In this document: positions 37,836 to 46,225 of the stretch, one piece after another | How positions within the stretch are numbered: position 1 is the stretch's first letter | Layout: each line of letters begins with the position of its first letter | Source: CALBPI01 sp039821605 | GTDB taxonomy: Bacteria > Pseudomonadota > Gammaproteobacteria > Steroidobacterales > Woeseiaceae | Assembly: GCA_039821605.1 (NCBI GenBank) | Contig: JBCBNV010000002.1 | Location: 310,001-374,000 of the forward strand | DNA length: 64,000 nt | Direction of reading: 5' to 3' | Notes under the pieces: model-generated | Databases searched by the model: none | What the model was told of the DNA's origin: nothing | The model's input: only the letters and a program-made list of their open reading frames with translations | Program-made: the position numbers and the translations under genes

Positions 37836-38708
37836 TCAGTGGCCGACGGCGCCGCGCACGAGTTCGTGGTGGCGCACGCTGATGTCGCGGCCGTCGCCGC
37901 GCAGCGTCCGCGCGATGCGTTCTGCCATGTAGACAGAGCGGTGTTGCCCGCCCGTGCAACCCACGGCGATGGTCAGGTAGCTGCGGCTGAAATTCTCGTA
38001 TCGCGGCAGCCAGTCACGCAGAAAGGCGATGATCGCGTCATGCATGTCGTCAGCCAGAGGCTGGGAGTCGAGGTAGTCAATGACGGGCTTGTCGAGTCCC
38101 GTTTCCTGGCGCAGCTCGGGCTGCCAGTATGGGTTGGGCAGGCAGCGCAGATCGAACACGTAGTCGGCATCGGCGGGGATGCCGTGCTTGAAGCCGAAGC
38201 TCTGGACAAGGATCGAGAGCTTGTGGACATCGCGCGAGGCGATGCGTTCGCGCACGAGGTCGCGAAGTTCGTAGACGCTCGTACGCGTCGTATCGATGAT
38301 GAGGTCGGCCACGTTGACTACGGGCGTCAGGATGCTCCGTTCGGTGGCGATGGCCTCACGCAGACCCTCGCCCGACTGCGCCAGTGGATGACGGCGGCGC
38401 GTCTCGCCGAAGCGCTTGATGAGCATGGCTTCCTCAGCCTGCAGAAACAGCACCTCGACCTGGGCGCTCTGGTTGCGCAAGCGCGCGACCTGCCGGTCCA
38501 GCATCTGCAGGTCGTCGGCACGGTTGCGGGCGTCAATGCCGATCGCCACGCGGTCGCCGCCCGCTTCGTCGGCGAGCAGGTAATCCGTGAGTTGTGGCAG
38601 CAGGGCAACCGGGATGTTGTCGACGGAGTAGTAGCCCAGGTCCTCGAGCACGTGCAACGCCACTGACTTACCCGAACCGGAGAGGCCACTGACGATGATG
38701 ATGCGCAC
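37836..38708 (-). CDS. rapZ: RNase adapter protein RapZ
   Basis: A 290-residue P-loop protein. Walker A SGLSGSGKS is at 7-15, DLGYYSVDNIP follows, and the C-terminal domain ends with the conserved GCTGGQHRSVYMAE block. In E. coli RapZ binds GlcN6P and guides RNase E to the GlmZ sRNA. The start is a GTG 4 bases after the ptsN stop; the in-frame N-terminal extension reads through ptsN in another frame and is rejected. It belongs to the rpoN-hpf-ptsN-rapZ run. Confidence 0.95.
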   Translation of the reverse strand: MRIIIVSGLSGSGKSVALHVLEDLGYYSVDNIPVALLPQLTDYLLADEAGGDRVAIGIDARNRADDLQMLDRQVARLRNQSAQVEVLFLQAEEAMLIKRFGETRRRHPLAQSGEGLREAIATERSILTPVVNVADLIIDTTRTSVYELRDLVRERIASRDVHKLSILVQSFGFKHGIPADADYVFDLRCLPNPYWQPELRQETGLDKPVIDYLDSQPLADDMHDAIIAFLRDWLPRYENFSRSYLTIAVGCTGGQHRSVYMAERIARTLRGDGRDISVRHHELVRGAVGH

Positions 38709-38712
38709 GGCC

Positions 38713-39201
38713 TTAGTCCTGACCGGCCGCCACGGTCGCGGGGGTCTCGATGCCCGTGAAAGCGGCGAGAACCTCGTCCTCGTCGCGTGCATGGCGAAGC
38801 CGCCGCGCCAGAGCCGGGTCGACGAGGTGTTGCATGAGACGGCGCAGCGCATCAGCTCGGGCTTCGTCATCAGCGGCGGGGATGACGAAACCGAAAATCA
38901 GGTCGACGTCGCGGTTGTCTCTGGAATCGAAATCGATCGGTTTGGCGAGCCGCAGCAAGACGCCACGTACGGTGCGCACCTCGGGCATCCGCGCGTGTGG
39001 AATGGCGAGGCCGCAGTCTGCGGCCGTGCAACCCAGGCGCTCGCGTTCGAACAGTGCCTCGAAGATCTCATCGGCACTGGCGTCATCGGCGCTTTGGGCG
39101 AGGTGGTGGCTCAGCAACTGCAACACCTGCTTCTTGCTCGTAGCCTCGATATCGAGGTGAACTCGGTTCCGGGTCAGAAGCGATTCGATCGTGAACGGCA
39201 T
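38713..39201 (-). CDS. ptsN: Nitrogen-PTS EIIA component
   Basis: A 162-residue EIIA-fructose/Ntr-type protein. The phosphoryl-acceptor His69 lies in GLAIPHARMPEV. The N-terminal TIESLLTRNRVHLDIEATSK matches the Ntr group. It is the regulatory end of the PTS-Ntr chain, affecting potassium, nitrogen and envelope processes. No clear ribosome site is seen before the ATG (the upstream reads AAAAATAATACG), and a large hairpin lies between hpf and this start. No NPr partner gene is nearby. Confidence 0.93.
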   Translation of the reverse strand: MPFTIESLLTRNRVHLDIEATSKKQVLQLLSHHLAQSADDASADEIFEALFERERLGCTAADCGLAIPHARMPEVRTVRGVLLRLAKPIDFDSRDNRDVDLIFGFVIPAADDEARADALRRLMQHLVDPALARRLRHARDEDEVLAAFTGIETPATVAAGQD

Positions 39202-39234
39202 CGTATTATTTTTGTTTCGGCGGTTCTTGAGTCG

Positions 39235-39283
39235 AACGCGCCGGCCGGGTGGCTCCTCTGGGGATGCACCCGGTCGGCGCGTT
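39235..39283. other. Long hairpin between hpf and ptsN
   Basis: Arms 39235-39251 and 39267-39283 are 17 bases each and complementary except for one position (G-T on the plus strand, A-C on the minus). The minus-strand loop contains AGAGGAG. It lies 34 bases upstream of the ptsN ATG with no following T-run, so it is more likely an RNA-processing or translational control structure than a terminator. Confidence 0.55.
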
Positions 39284-39335
39284 AAGAGTGCGATTATGCC
39301 ACCTGAATCGGGTCAGGTGCGGGCCTTAAGCGGGC

Positions 39336-39650
39336 TCAGGCGTGCTTTTGCACTTCCCGGGCGTGGTGGTCGCACTGTTTTTCCTTGTGCTTCAGGATGC
39401 GACGGTCGAGCTTGTCGGCCAGGCCGTCGATCGCAGCGTACATGTTCTCTTCGGTCGCCTCGACGTGCAGGCGTTTGCCGCGCAGATTCGCGGTCGCCTC
39501 GGCACGATGGCGGAGTTTCTCCACCGTGAGGATGCAGTGCACGTCGGTCACGTGATCGTAGTGCTTTTCGATCCGTTGCATCTTGGCACTGACGTAGTCT
39601 CGAAGGGCGTCAGTGACGTCGACGTGATGGCCGGTAACATTCAGCTGCAT
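39336..39650 (-). CDS. hpf: Ribosome hibernation-promoting factor
   Basis: A 104-residue short HPF/YfiA-family protein. MQLNVTGHHVDVTDALRDYV and KMQRIEKHYDHVTDVHCIL match the family, and the C-terminal KLDRRILKHKEK is the basic helix that enters the ribosomal A/P site. The C-terminal dimerisation domain of long HPF is absent, as expected for gammaproteobacteria. The ATG has TAGGAG correctly placed. rpoN lies upstream on the same strand, with a 185-base gap. Confidence 0.95.
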   Translation of the reverse strand: MQLNVTGHHVDVTDALRDYVSAKMQRIEKHYDHVTDVHCILTVEKLRHRAEATANLRGKRLHVEATEENMYAAIDGLADKLDRRILKHKEKQCDHHAREVQKHA

Positions 39651-39835
39651 ATCTGGCTCCTATCTGTGTCATGGCATGTGTTTGATTGTGTGTCGGCGTT
39701 CCTCCTAGTCACCGGCAGAAAAGTCTTTCAAAACAGCCGCTTGGCCAAATCTCAGCCTTACGGCGCCGACGCAGCGCAAAGGCACTACGACACTTGATCA
39801 TGCGCCGATCGGGGGTGGGCTGCAAGCCCGTGGGA
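39651..39835 (-). other. rpoN-hpf intergenic region
   Basis: This 185-base gap contains a small hairpin (GGGCT/AGCCC near 39817-39830) just after the rpoN stop and the AGGAG ribosome site of hpf. It likely holds an hpf promoter, but I cannot assign hexamers. A TTGGCCA-like -24 element lacks the GC at -12, so a sigma-54 promoter is not claimed. Confidence 0.4.
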
Positions 39836-41245
39836 TTAGCGGGGTGCGCGGACCCGGCGTTCGCTGGACGAGGCGATGTTCATGGCCTCGCGGTACTTGG
39901 CGACGGTGCGTCGGGCGACCTGAACGCCGTCTTCCTTGAGCAAGGCTGTGATCTTGCTGTCGGACAGGGGTTTGGCGGGGTCTTCGGCACCAATAAGCTT
40001 CTTGATCTTGGCGCGCACGGCCACCGAGCTTTGCTCGTCGCCGTCCGTGGTCGACACGTGCGACGAGAAGAAGTAGCGAAACTCCAGCACGCCGCGCGGC
40101 GTGTGCATGTACTTGTGGCTCGTCACACGTGAAACCGTCGACTCGTGCATGTCGATGGCCTCCGCGATGTCCTTCAGGATCATCGGTTTCATGGCCTCTT
40201 CACCGTGCTCGAAGAACTCGACCTGGCGCTCGACAATCGTGCTGGCCACCTTGTAGAGCGTCTCATTGCGAATCTCGAGGCTGCGCACGAGCCAGCGCGC
40301 TTCCTGGAGCTGGGCCCGCAGGACCGTGTGTTCGCCATTGCCCCGCAGCAATGCCGCGTACTGCTGGTTGACCTTGAGCCTGGGCACGCCCGATGGGCTG
40401 ATTTCCACGATCCACTGCCCGTCGACCTTGCGTACGAAGACGTCGGGGATGACGTACTCGGTGCGCCCGCCGCTAACGGCCTGGCCAGGCTTCGGGTGGC
40501 AACTGCGCACGAGCGATAGCGCGTGCTCGAGGTCGTCATTGTCCACGGCGAGTCGGCGCCGCAGCTGGGTGTAGTTCTGTTCGGCTACGAGCGGCAGGAA
40601 ATTCTCGACAATGCGCCGCGCCGTGGTCAGCCCCGGGGTGCCCTCTGGGTAGGGCGCGAGCTGCAACGAGAGGCACTCGCCGAGCGAGCGAGCACCCACA
40701 CCGAGCGGGTCAAACCGCTGGATTTTGACGAGCACGCGCTCGATGCGGCTCTCGCTCAGAGAGGGCTCGTCAAGCACCTCACGGATTTCCTCGAGGCTTT
40801 CGAAGAGGTAACCGTCGTCGTCGATGGCGTCGACGATCGCCTCGCCGATGATGCGATCCTCATCGGTGAAGTTCTCGGTCTCGAGCTGGTGCAGCAGGTG
40901 CTCGCGCAGGGTCTCTTCGCGGTCGTCTGCGAAGTCGGCCATGGACCGACCATCGTTGCCCGAGAATGATGTGTCGCCGCCGCGACCCACATCGCGCCAG
41001 GAGTCCTCGACGGGCGGTGCCGCCGGCTCCGGCGTCAGCGCGCGGACCTCGGCCGTCGACGCGGCATCCACTTTGGGCGCGTCAGGCAGGTCCTCCATGT
41101 CGAGCATGACATTGGATTCGAGCGCCTCGGCGATCTGCTGATTGAGGTCCATGACGGGGAGTTGCAGCAGTTTGATCGCCTGCTGCAGCTGGGGCGTCAT
41201 GGTCAGTGTCTGACCGAGCTTGAGTTGTAGGGATGGTTTCAGCAA
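39836..41245 (-). CDS. rpoN: RNA polymerase sigma-54 factor
   Basis: A 469-residue sigma factor. Region I begins LKPSLQLKLGQTLTMTPQLQQAI, the acidic region II follows, and the core-binding domain leads to the RpoN box ARRTVAKYRE near the C-terminus, which reads the -24 element. The start is a TTG at 41245, not an ATG: it has AAGGGA six bases upstream and gives exactly the conserved N-terminus, while the longer in-frame sequence upstream is out of family. lptB is 86 bases upstream. Confidence 0.96.
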   Translation of the reverse strand: MLKPSLQLKLGQTLTMTPQLQQAIKLLQLPVMDLNQQIAEALESNVMLDMEDLPDAPKVDAASTAEVRALTPEPAAPPVEDSWRDVGRGGDTSFSGNDGRSMADFADDREETLREHLLHQLETENFTDEDRIIGEAIVDAIDDDGYLFESLEEIREVLDEPSLSESRIERVLVKIQRFDPLGVGARSLGECLSLQLAPYPEGTPGLTTARRIVENFLPLVAEQNYTQLRRRLAVDNDDLEHALSLVRSCHPKPGQAVSGGRTEYVIPDVFVRKVDGQWIVEISPSGVPRLKVNQQYAALLRGNGEHTVLRAQLQEARWLVRSLEIRNETLYKVASTIVERQVEFFEHGEEAMKPMILKDIAEAIDMHESTVSRVTSHKYMHTPRGVLEFRYFFSSHVSTTDGDEQSSVAVRAKIKKLIGAEDPAKPLSDSKITALLKEDGVQVARRTVAKYREAMNIASSSERRVRAPR

Positions 41246-41331
41246 AGCGTGTCCCTTCGAATGCTGAATGATACCGTAACAAACGCCCGCCGATTCGCCG
41301 TGACCGCGGTCACGGCGGTGTCGATGGGGCG

Positions 41332-42057
41332 TTAGAGTTGGAAGTCGTCGCCCAGGTAGACCTCGCGCACGTGGCGGTCCGTGACGATCTCCTCGGGCGT
41401 TCCGCTGGCGATCAGGCCGCCGTCGCTCAGGATGTAGGCGTGGCCGCATATGCCCAGCGTTTCGCGCACGTTGTGGTCGGTGATGAGCACACCAATACCG
41501 CGCTCCGTGAGGTGGCGAATCGTGCGCTGAATGTCGATGACGGAAATGGGGTCGACACCCGCAAACGGCTCGTCGAGCAGGATGAAGCGCGGCTCGGCGG
41601 CCAGTGCGCGAGCAATCTCGACACGGCGGCGCTCGCCCCCGGACAGGCTCATGCCCAGGCTCGTGCGGACGTGGCCGATGTGCAGCTCGTCGAGCAGTTG
41701 CTCAAGCCGTGCGTCGCGTTCCGTGCGGTTCAGATCACGCCGCGCCTCGAGGATGGCCATGATGTTCTGTTCGACAGATAGCTTGCGAAAGATCGAGGCT
41801 TCCTGAGGCAGGTAGCCGAGCCCCATGGCGGAGCGCCGGTGCATGGGGTCGTGCGTGAGGTCATGGCCGTCGAGCAGGATCCGGCCGCGATCGCAGCGTA
41901 CGAGGCCCACGATCATGTAGAACGCTGTCGTCTTGCCCGCGCCGTTGGGCCCGAGCAGGCCTACGACTTCGCCGCTCTTGATCTCGAGCGAGATGCCGCG
42001 CACCACTTCGCGAAACTTGTAACGCTTGGCGATGTCCTGGACGCTCAGGATGCTCAC
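41332..42057 (-). CDS. lptB: LPS export ABC transporter ATP-binding protein
   Basis: A 241-residue ATPase driving LPS extraction from the inner membrane with LptFG (not in this window). Walker A GPNGAGKTT, the Q-loop YLPQEASIF, ABC signature LSGGERRRVE, Walker B FILLDEPFAGVDP and the H-loop TDHNVRET are all intact. The FRKLSVEQNI and RRVEIARAL details are typical of LptB. The ATGA start overlaps lptA. Confidence 0.97.
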   Translation of the reverse strand: MSILSVQDIAKRYKFREVVRGISLEIKSGEVVGLLGPNGAGKTTAFYMIVGLVRCDRGRILLDGHDLTHDPMHRRSAMGLGYLPQEASIFRKLSVEQNIMAILEARRDLNRTERDARLEQLLDELHIGHVRTSLGMSLSGGERRRVEIARALAAEPRFILLDEPFAGVDPISVIDIQRTIRHLTERGIGVLITDHNVRETLGICGHAYILSDGGLIASGTPEEIVTDRHVREVYLGDDFQL

Positions 42058-42734
42058 GGCTCGTCGCGTTCCTCGTCGATGGCCTCGGCGGCGGCATCCT
42101 CTGCGGCGTTTTGCGCGGCTTCAGCCGCATTCTCGGGGGGTTGCACGACGATCTTTACGCGCTCGCCCGTGTCGGCGTCGCCTTCGAAGGCGACCTGCTG
42201 TCCCTTGACGTCGTAGACGAGCAGGGCGCCCGTGACTTCGTTGGTCTGGTCCGAAATCCGTGCATTGCCCTCGAAACGAACGACACCGGCGTCGAGGTCG
42301 TAGTCGAAGCGCTCGGCCTGGCCCTCGGTGATCGCGGCAACGCCCGTACGTTGGTCGATGAAGCGTGCGGGCTCGCCCGTCACACGCGCGCTTACGAGCC
42401 GGTGTGACATGAATCGGAGCTCGGCGTTGTCCGCGCGAATGCTGGCACCGTCCACGTCAATCTCGACGTTGCCCGAGAAGCGCCAGCTTGAGTCCGCGAA
42501 GTTGGTGCCCGCAGTCGTTTCGGCGCGGCGGGCCTCGATACGTGTGGCGCCCTGCGTGATGCGCAGTCCGTAGAACACCGTCGTGTTGTCGGCAAGATTG
42601 AGCTCGGAGTTGTCCGCATCCATGACGATGGGCAGACCCGGCTCGACGGCGAGCTGGGCTGATGCACCGGCCGCGAGCAGGGACAGCAGCGCGGCTGCGA
42701 TCCATCGCCTGGGATCAGGGTGTGAACTGGCCAC
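42054..42734 (-). CDS. lptA: LPS transport periplasmic protein LptA
   Basis: A 226-residue exported protein with a signal peptide ending near ASA (residue 26). An OstA-like beta-jellyroll repeat follows, with MDADNSELNLADNTTVFYG and GNVEIDVDGASIRADNAEL. LptA bridges inner and outer membranes by polymerising. The C-terminal tail after about residue 195 is Ala/Glu-rich and probably disordered. The start overlaps lptC by 20 bases; a later start is unlikely because it would remove the signal peptide. Confidence 0.93.
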   Translation of the reverse strand: MASSHPDPRRWIAAALLSLLAAGASAQLAVEPGLPIVMDADNSELNLADNTTVFYGLRITQGATRIEARRAETTAGTNFADSSWRFSGNVEIDVDGASIRADNAELRFMSHRLVSARVTGEPARFIDQRTGVAAITEGQAERFDYDLDAGVVRFEGNARISDQTNEVTGALLVYDVKGQQVAFEGDADTGERVKIVVQPPENAAEAAQNAAEDAAAEAIDEERDEP

Positions 42735-43272
42735 GGATATTTGACCTCAATTCGATCCGGTCTTCGTCGAGTAGTGCCAGCATACCCGTTGCCACGAGTG
42801 TGCCCTCGCCAATTTCAAACCGGACCGTGTCGTCGGTTTCGACGGTGCGTGCCTCGGGATTGAACGCCAGCGTTTCAGTGCGCACGGTGACCGCACCTAC
42901 ATCGCCATCGTCTGCACGTCGCGCCACCACCTCGCCCGACAACGCGAGCTTCGAGCCGCCGTATTCGAGCGTGGCTGTGTTGGCCTCGATCTGCCAGCGT
43001 CCGTCGCCTGCTGCGTAGTCGACGCGAATGCCCGACAACTCGATGGGCTCGCGGCTGGCCGTCTGCAGGGCGCGCTCCGCCATGAGCTCGTAGAGCAGTT
43101 CACCCTCGGCGTCGGTGCCGAAGATGTGTGCATCGATCATGTAGTACCCGCGCTCGACGGGCGTACCTGCAACCCGGGTCTCATCGTCGTTGTCGCGGTC
43201 GCCACGCAGCAGCCAGGTCGCCATAGCGATGGCGGCCAGTGCGACGAGCGCGATCCAGCCGCGCGAGTTCAC
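42715..43272 (-). CDS. lptC: LPS export protein LptC
   Basis: A 185-residue bitopic inner-membrane protein. An N-terminal helix (about 5-23) anchors a periplasmic beta-jellyroll domain with GYYMIDAHIFGTDAEGELLYEL and repeated short strands. It passes LPS from LptFG to LptA. It overlaps kdsC by 4 bases and lptA by 20, as in the conserved kdsD-kdsC-lptC-lptA-lptB order. Confidence 0.93.
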   Translation of the reverse strand: MNSRGWIALVALAAIAMATWLLRGDRDNDDETRVAGTPVERGYYMIDAHIFGTDAEGELLYELMAERALQTASREPIELSGIRVDYAAGDGRWQIEANTATLEYGGSKLALSGEVVARRADDGDVGAVTVRTETLAFNPEARTVETDDTVRFEIGEGTLVATGMLALLDEDRIELRSNIRGQFTP

Positions 43273-43796
43273 GCCGGTCGTGCCTCGCGCGCCGCGATGA
43301 TGAAGTCAGCGATCTCGCGTACGGCACCGTCACCACCCGGGCGGCGGGTGATGAGGTCGGCGCGGCTGGCAACGGCGGTGACGGCATTGGCCGGAGCGAA
43401 TGCGACCCCCGTTGCCTCAAACATGGGGAGATCGGGCATATCGTCTCCGACTGCCGCCGCGCGCGCGTGTTCCACGCCCAGTGTCGAGAGCAGGCCCGTA
43501 ATCGCCGCGTGTTTGTCCCGGCAACCCTGGAACACCTGCTCGATGCCCAACTCTGCCGTGCGTGCCGTCACGGCACCGCTCGAGCGCCCCGTGATTACCG
43601 CGACATTGATACCGGCCTCGATAAGGCGGCGGATTCCGAAGCCGTCCTGGGTATTGAAGGTCTTGCTTTCGTTGCCGGCCTCGTCGAGCGTGAACTTGCC
43701 GTCGGTCATGACACCGTCGACGTCAAACACGATGAGCGCGATGTCTGCCGCGGCCGACACGAGTTCGGGCGGTGCCATTTCGATGAGTACGGCCAC
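43269..43796 (-). CDS. kdsC: 3-deoxy-D-manno-octulosonate 8-phosphate phosphatase
   Basis: A 175-residue HAD phosphatase of the short, tetrameric KdsC type. The nucleophile motif FDVDGVMTDGKFT, the VAVITGRSSGAV motif II, and the GDDMPDLPMF motif IV are intact. It makes Kdo for waaA. The 1-base overlap with the kdsD stop shows tight coupling. Confidence 0.96.
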   Translation of the reverse strand: MAVLIEMAPPELVSAAADIALIVFDVDGVMTDGKFTLDEAGNESKTFNTQDGFGIRRLIEAGINVAVITGRSSGAVTARTAELGIEQVFQGCRDKHAAITGLLSTLGVEHARAAAVGDDMPDLPMFEATGVAFAPANAVTAVASRADLITRRPGGDGAVREIADFIIAAREARPA

Positions 43797-44770
43797 TACA
43801 TGACGCCCGCGCGGAACAGGTCGTGGATATTGAAGGCGCCGATCAGCTGTTCTTCGCTGTCGACGACGGGCAAGGCCGTGATCGCATACGTTTCGAGCAT
43901 GCGTACGGCTTCCGCTGCGAGTGCGTTCGAGCGAATGCGGTGCCCGCCAAGTGTCATCGCATCGCGCACGTTGAGCCCCGTGAGGTCGAGCTGTTCGTCG
44001 AGCAGCCGGCGCAGGTCGCCGTCCGTGAACACGCCCGCCAGACGTGCGCCGTCGGTGACCGCGGCGAAGCCCAGGCCCTTGCGCGTCATTTCAATGAGTG
44101 CGTCGCTGAGTGTGGCGCCGATGTCGACGACGGGCACCGCGTCCCCCGCATGCATGATGTCGGCCACGGTGAGCAGCAGGCGCTTGCCCAGGCTGCCGCC
44201 CGGGTGCGAACGCGCGAAGTCCTCGGCCGTGAACTCGCGGCTGTCGAGCAACGCCACGGCCAGCGCGTCGCCAAACGCGAGCGTCGCCGTGGTGCTCGCT
44301 GTCGGAGCGAGATTGAGCGGGCAGGCCTCTTCGGCGACACCGACGTCGAGGTGCACATCGGCCTGCCGCGCCAGCGTCGATTTGGTGTTACCCGTCATGC
44401 TGATGAGCGGTGCACCGAGTCGCTTGATCAGGGGCAGGATGGTCAGCACTTCCTCGGTTTCGCCCGAGTAGGAAATAGCGAGCACCACGTCGTCGGGCGT
44501 GATCATGCCCAGGTCGCCGTGGCTGGCCTCACCTGGGTGCAGGAAGAATGCGGGACTGCCGGTGCTGGCCAGTGTGGCCGCGATCTTGCTCGCGACGTGC
44601 CCGGACTTGCCCATGCCCGTGACCACGATGCGGCCCCGGCACGACAGGCAAAGCTGACAGGCGGCTTCAAAGTCGGCGTCAATGCGCGCTGCGAGCGCCT
44701 GAACGGCATCCGCTTCGATGCGCAGGACGCGTTGCGCCTGCTCGAGGCGCCGTGTCGCGTCAGACCCCAT
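43796..44770 (-). CDS. kdsD: D-arabinose 5-phosphate isomerase
   Basis: A 324-residue enzyme converting ribulose 5-phosphate to arabinose 5-phosphate, the first committed step to Kdo. A SIS domain (about 35-180) has GRIVVTGMGKSGHVASKIAATLASTG-type residues and HPGEASHGDLGMI, followed by two CBS domains (205-324). The start overlaps the antiporter gene by 11 bases. It belongs to the LPS block upstream of lptC. Confidence 0.95.
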   Translation of the reverse strand: MGSDATRRLEQAQRVLRIEADAVQALAARIDADFEAACQLCLSCRGRIVVTGMGKSGHVASKIAATLASTGSPAFFLHPGEASHGDLGMITPDDVVLAISYSGETEEVLTILPLIKRLGAPLISMTGNTKSTLARQADVHLDVGVAEEACPLNLAPTASTTATLAFGDALAVALLDSREFTAEDFARSHPGGSLGKRLLLTVADIMHAGDAVPVVDIGATLSDALIEMTRKGLGFAAVTDGARLAGVFTDGDLRRLLDEQLDLTGLNVRDAMTLGGHRIRSNALAAEAVRMLETYAITALPVVDSEEQLIGAFNIHDLFRAGVM

Positions 44771-45737
44771 TCGACATGCTCTGAGTCAGCACGTAGACGT
44801 GGTAGGAGAAGAACGCGATCAGCAAAGCGGAGCCCTCCACGCGGTTAATGCGCCCGGCGCCCGAATAATTGTAAGCCATTGCAAACAACACGAGCGTCAA
44901 CGCGATCATCACGAAGAAGTGCAGCGACAGGACCTCAGCGCTGAGGCCCGTGGGCTCGATCACCACCGCGGCGCCGATGACGGCCAGCAGGTTGAACATG
45001 TTCGAGCCGATGATGTTACCGATGGCGAGCCCTTGTTCGCCTTTGAGCGCCGACATGATGGACACGGCCAGCTCGGGCAGGCTCGTGCCGATAGCGACGA
45101 GCGTGACGCCGATCACGAGCTGACTGATGCCCAGGCCTACGGCGATCGTGGTGGCGCCGTTGACCAGCAGCTGGGCGCCGGCCAGCAGCACGAGCAAGCC
45201 CAGCAGGAACCAGCCCGCGGCCACATTCATGGCCATGTCCTTGGGGATCTCGGCTTCGTACTCGGCCTCGATGGGATCGTTGACGTTGCTTCGGTAGCCC
45301 AACCGCACGATCCAGTACATGACGACCACGAGTGCCGTCAGCATGACGAGGCCGTCGATGCGCGACAGGTTCAGATCGAGGCAAAGTGCGACGGCGAGCA
45401 GCGTGACGGCCAACAGCGCGGGCATCTCCTGCTGCAGGGTCCGCGAGAGCACCTGGATCGGCCGGAGCAGCGCCGTGGCGCCCAGCACGAGCGCAATATT
45501 GGCGATGTTGGAGCCGACGGCATTTCCGATGGCCAGGTCGGGCTGGCCCTTCATCGCGGCCACGATGGACACGAGAATCTCGGGCGCAGACGTCGCGATA
45601 CCGACGACGGTCAGGCCGATGAGCAGCGTCGGTACGCCCAGGTTGCGCGCCATGGCGCCAGCACCGATGACGAAGCGGTCGGCCCCCCAGATCAGGGCAA
45701 GCAGGCCCACGATCACCATGACCACGTTGACGAGCAT
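44760..45737 (-). CDS. yrbG: Calcium/sodium antiporter of the CaCA family
   Basis: A 325-residue membrane protein with about ten helices in two inverted repeats. The alpha-repeat motifs are GIATSAPEILVS with GNAVGSNIANI, and GTSLPELAVS with GNIIGSNMFNL. It exchanges Ca2+ or similar cations for Na+ or H+. The ATG of MLVNVVMVIV is chosen over an upstream non-membrane extension. It occupies the yrbG position at the head of the kds-lpt block. Confidence 0.94.
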   Translation of the reverse strand: MLVNVVMVIVGLLALIWGADRFVIGAGAMARNLGVPTLLIGLTVVGIATSAPEILVSIVAAMKGQPDLAIGNAVGSNIANIALVLGATALLRPIQVLSRTLQQEMPALLAVTLLAVALCLDLNLSRIDGLVMLTALVVVMYWIVRLGYRSNVNDPIEAEYEAEIPKDMAMNVAAGWFLLGLLVLLAGAQLLVNGATTIAVGLGISQLVIGVTLVAIGTSLPELAVSIMSALKGEQGLAIGNIIGSNMFNLLAVIGAAVVIEPTGLSAEVLSLHFFVMIALTLVLFAMAYNYSGAGRINRVEGSALLIAFFSYHVYVLTQSMSNGV

Positions 45738-45982
45738 TGACTCCAAGCAGCGATCTCCGCGGTGCGTTTGCACCGCCTGCGCAAGCTGATCCGGGGCTCG
45801 GGCACCCGAAGCGGCAGCAACATAAGACGAGGCCACAATGCCCGCAGGGCTCGTGGCCAGCTCTCAATAATACACAAATCGGCCATTTACCCATGTCGGA
45901 CTTGGCTCCGGCACGGTGCCGCACCGGGCGCTTTGTACTAGACTCTTCGACCCGCGAACAGGCCGCCCGGAGACCGAATCCC
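45738..45982. other. Divergent gap between yrbG and ibaG
   Basis: About 245 bases with no gene. In many gammaproteobacteria the mlaFEDCB lipid-transport genes lie here; none is present, not even as a fragment that I can see. A CTTTGTACTAGACT stretch near 45931-45944 may hold a weak -10 for ibaG. Confidence 0.5.
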
Positions 45983-46222
45983 GTGACCCCCAATGAGATT
46001 GAAACCCTGATCCGAGAGGCACTCGACGTCTCTGAGATCGTCGTGCAGAGCGACGACAACGTGCACTTTGAGGCGCAGATCGTCTCGAGCGCGTTTGCGG
46101 GCAAGCGGGCCGTGGCCCGCCACCAGATGGTCTACGCAGCACTCGGCGACCACATGCGCGCCGACATCCACGCGCTGTCGATTCGCGCGTTGACGCCCGA
46201 AGAGCTCGCGGCTCAGGCTTAA
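45983..46222 (+). CDS. ibaG: BolA-family protein IbaG
   Basis: A 79-residue BolA-like protein. The fold signature VHFEAQIVSSAFAGKRAVARHQMVYAAL, with the C-terminal conserved His, matches the acid-inducible IbaG/YrbA group; such proteins work with monothiol glutaredoxins in iron-sulfur handling. The start is a GTG at 45983; the longer in-frame extension upstream is not family-like. murA follows 3 bases after the stop. Confidence 0.93.
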   Translation: MTPNEIETLIREALDVSEIVVQSDDNVHFEAQIVSSAFAGKRAVARHQMVYAALGDHMRADIHALSIRALTPEELAAQA

Positions 46223-46225
46223 GTC

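Noticed and set aside
39651..39835. Sigma-54 promoter for hpf
   Set aside because: A TTGGCCA-like -24 element is present but the required GC at -12 with the right spacing is not.
44718..45740. A long His/Asp/Gln-rich plus-strand frame opposite the antiporter
   Set aside because: The composition is the complement of hydrophobic codons in yrbG, so it is not a gene.
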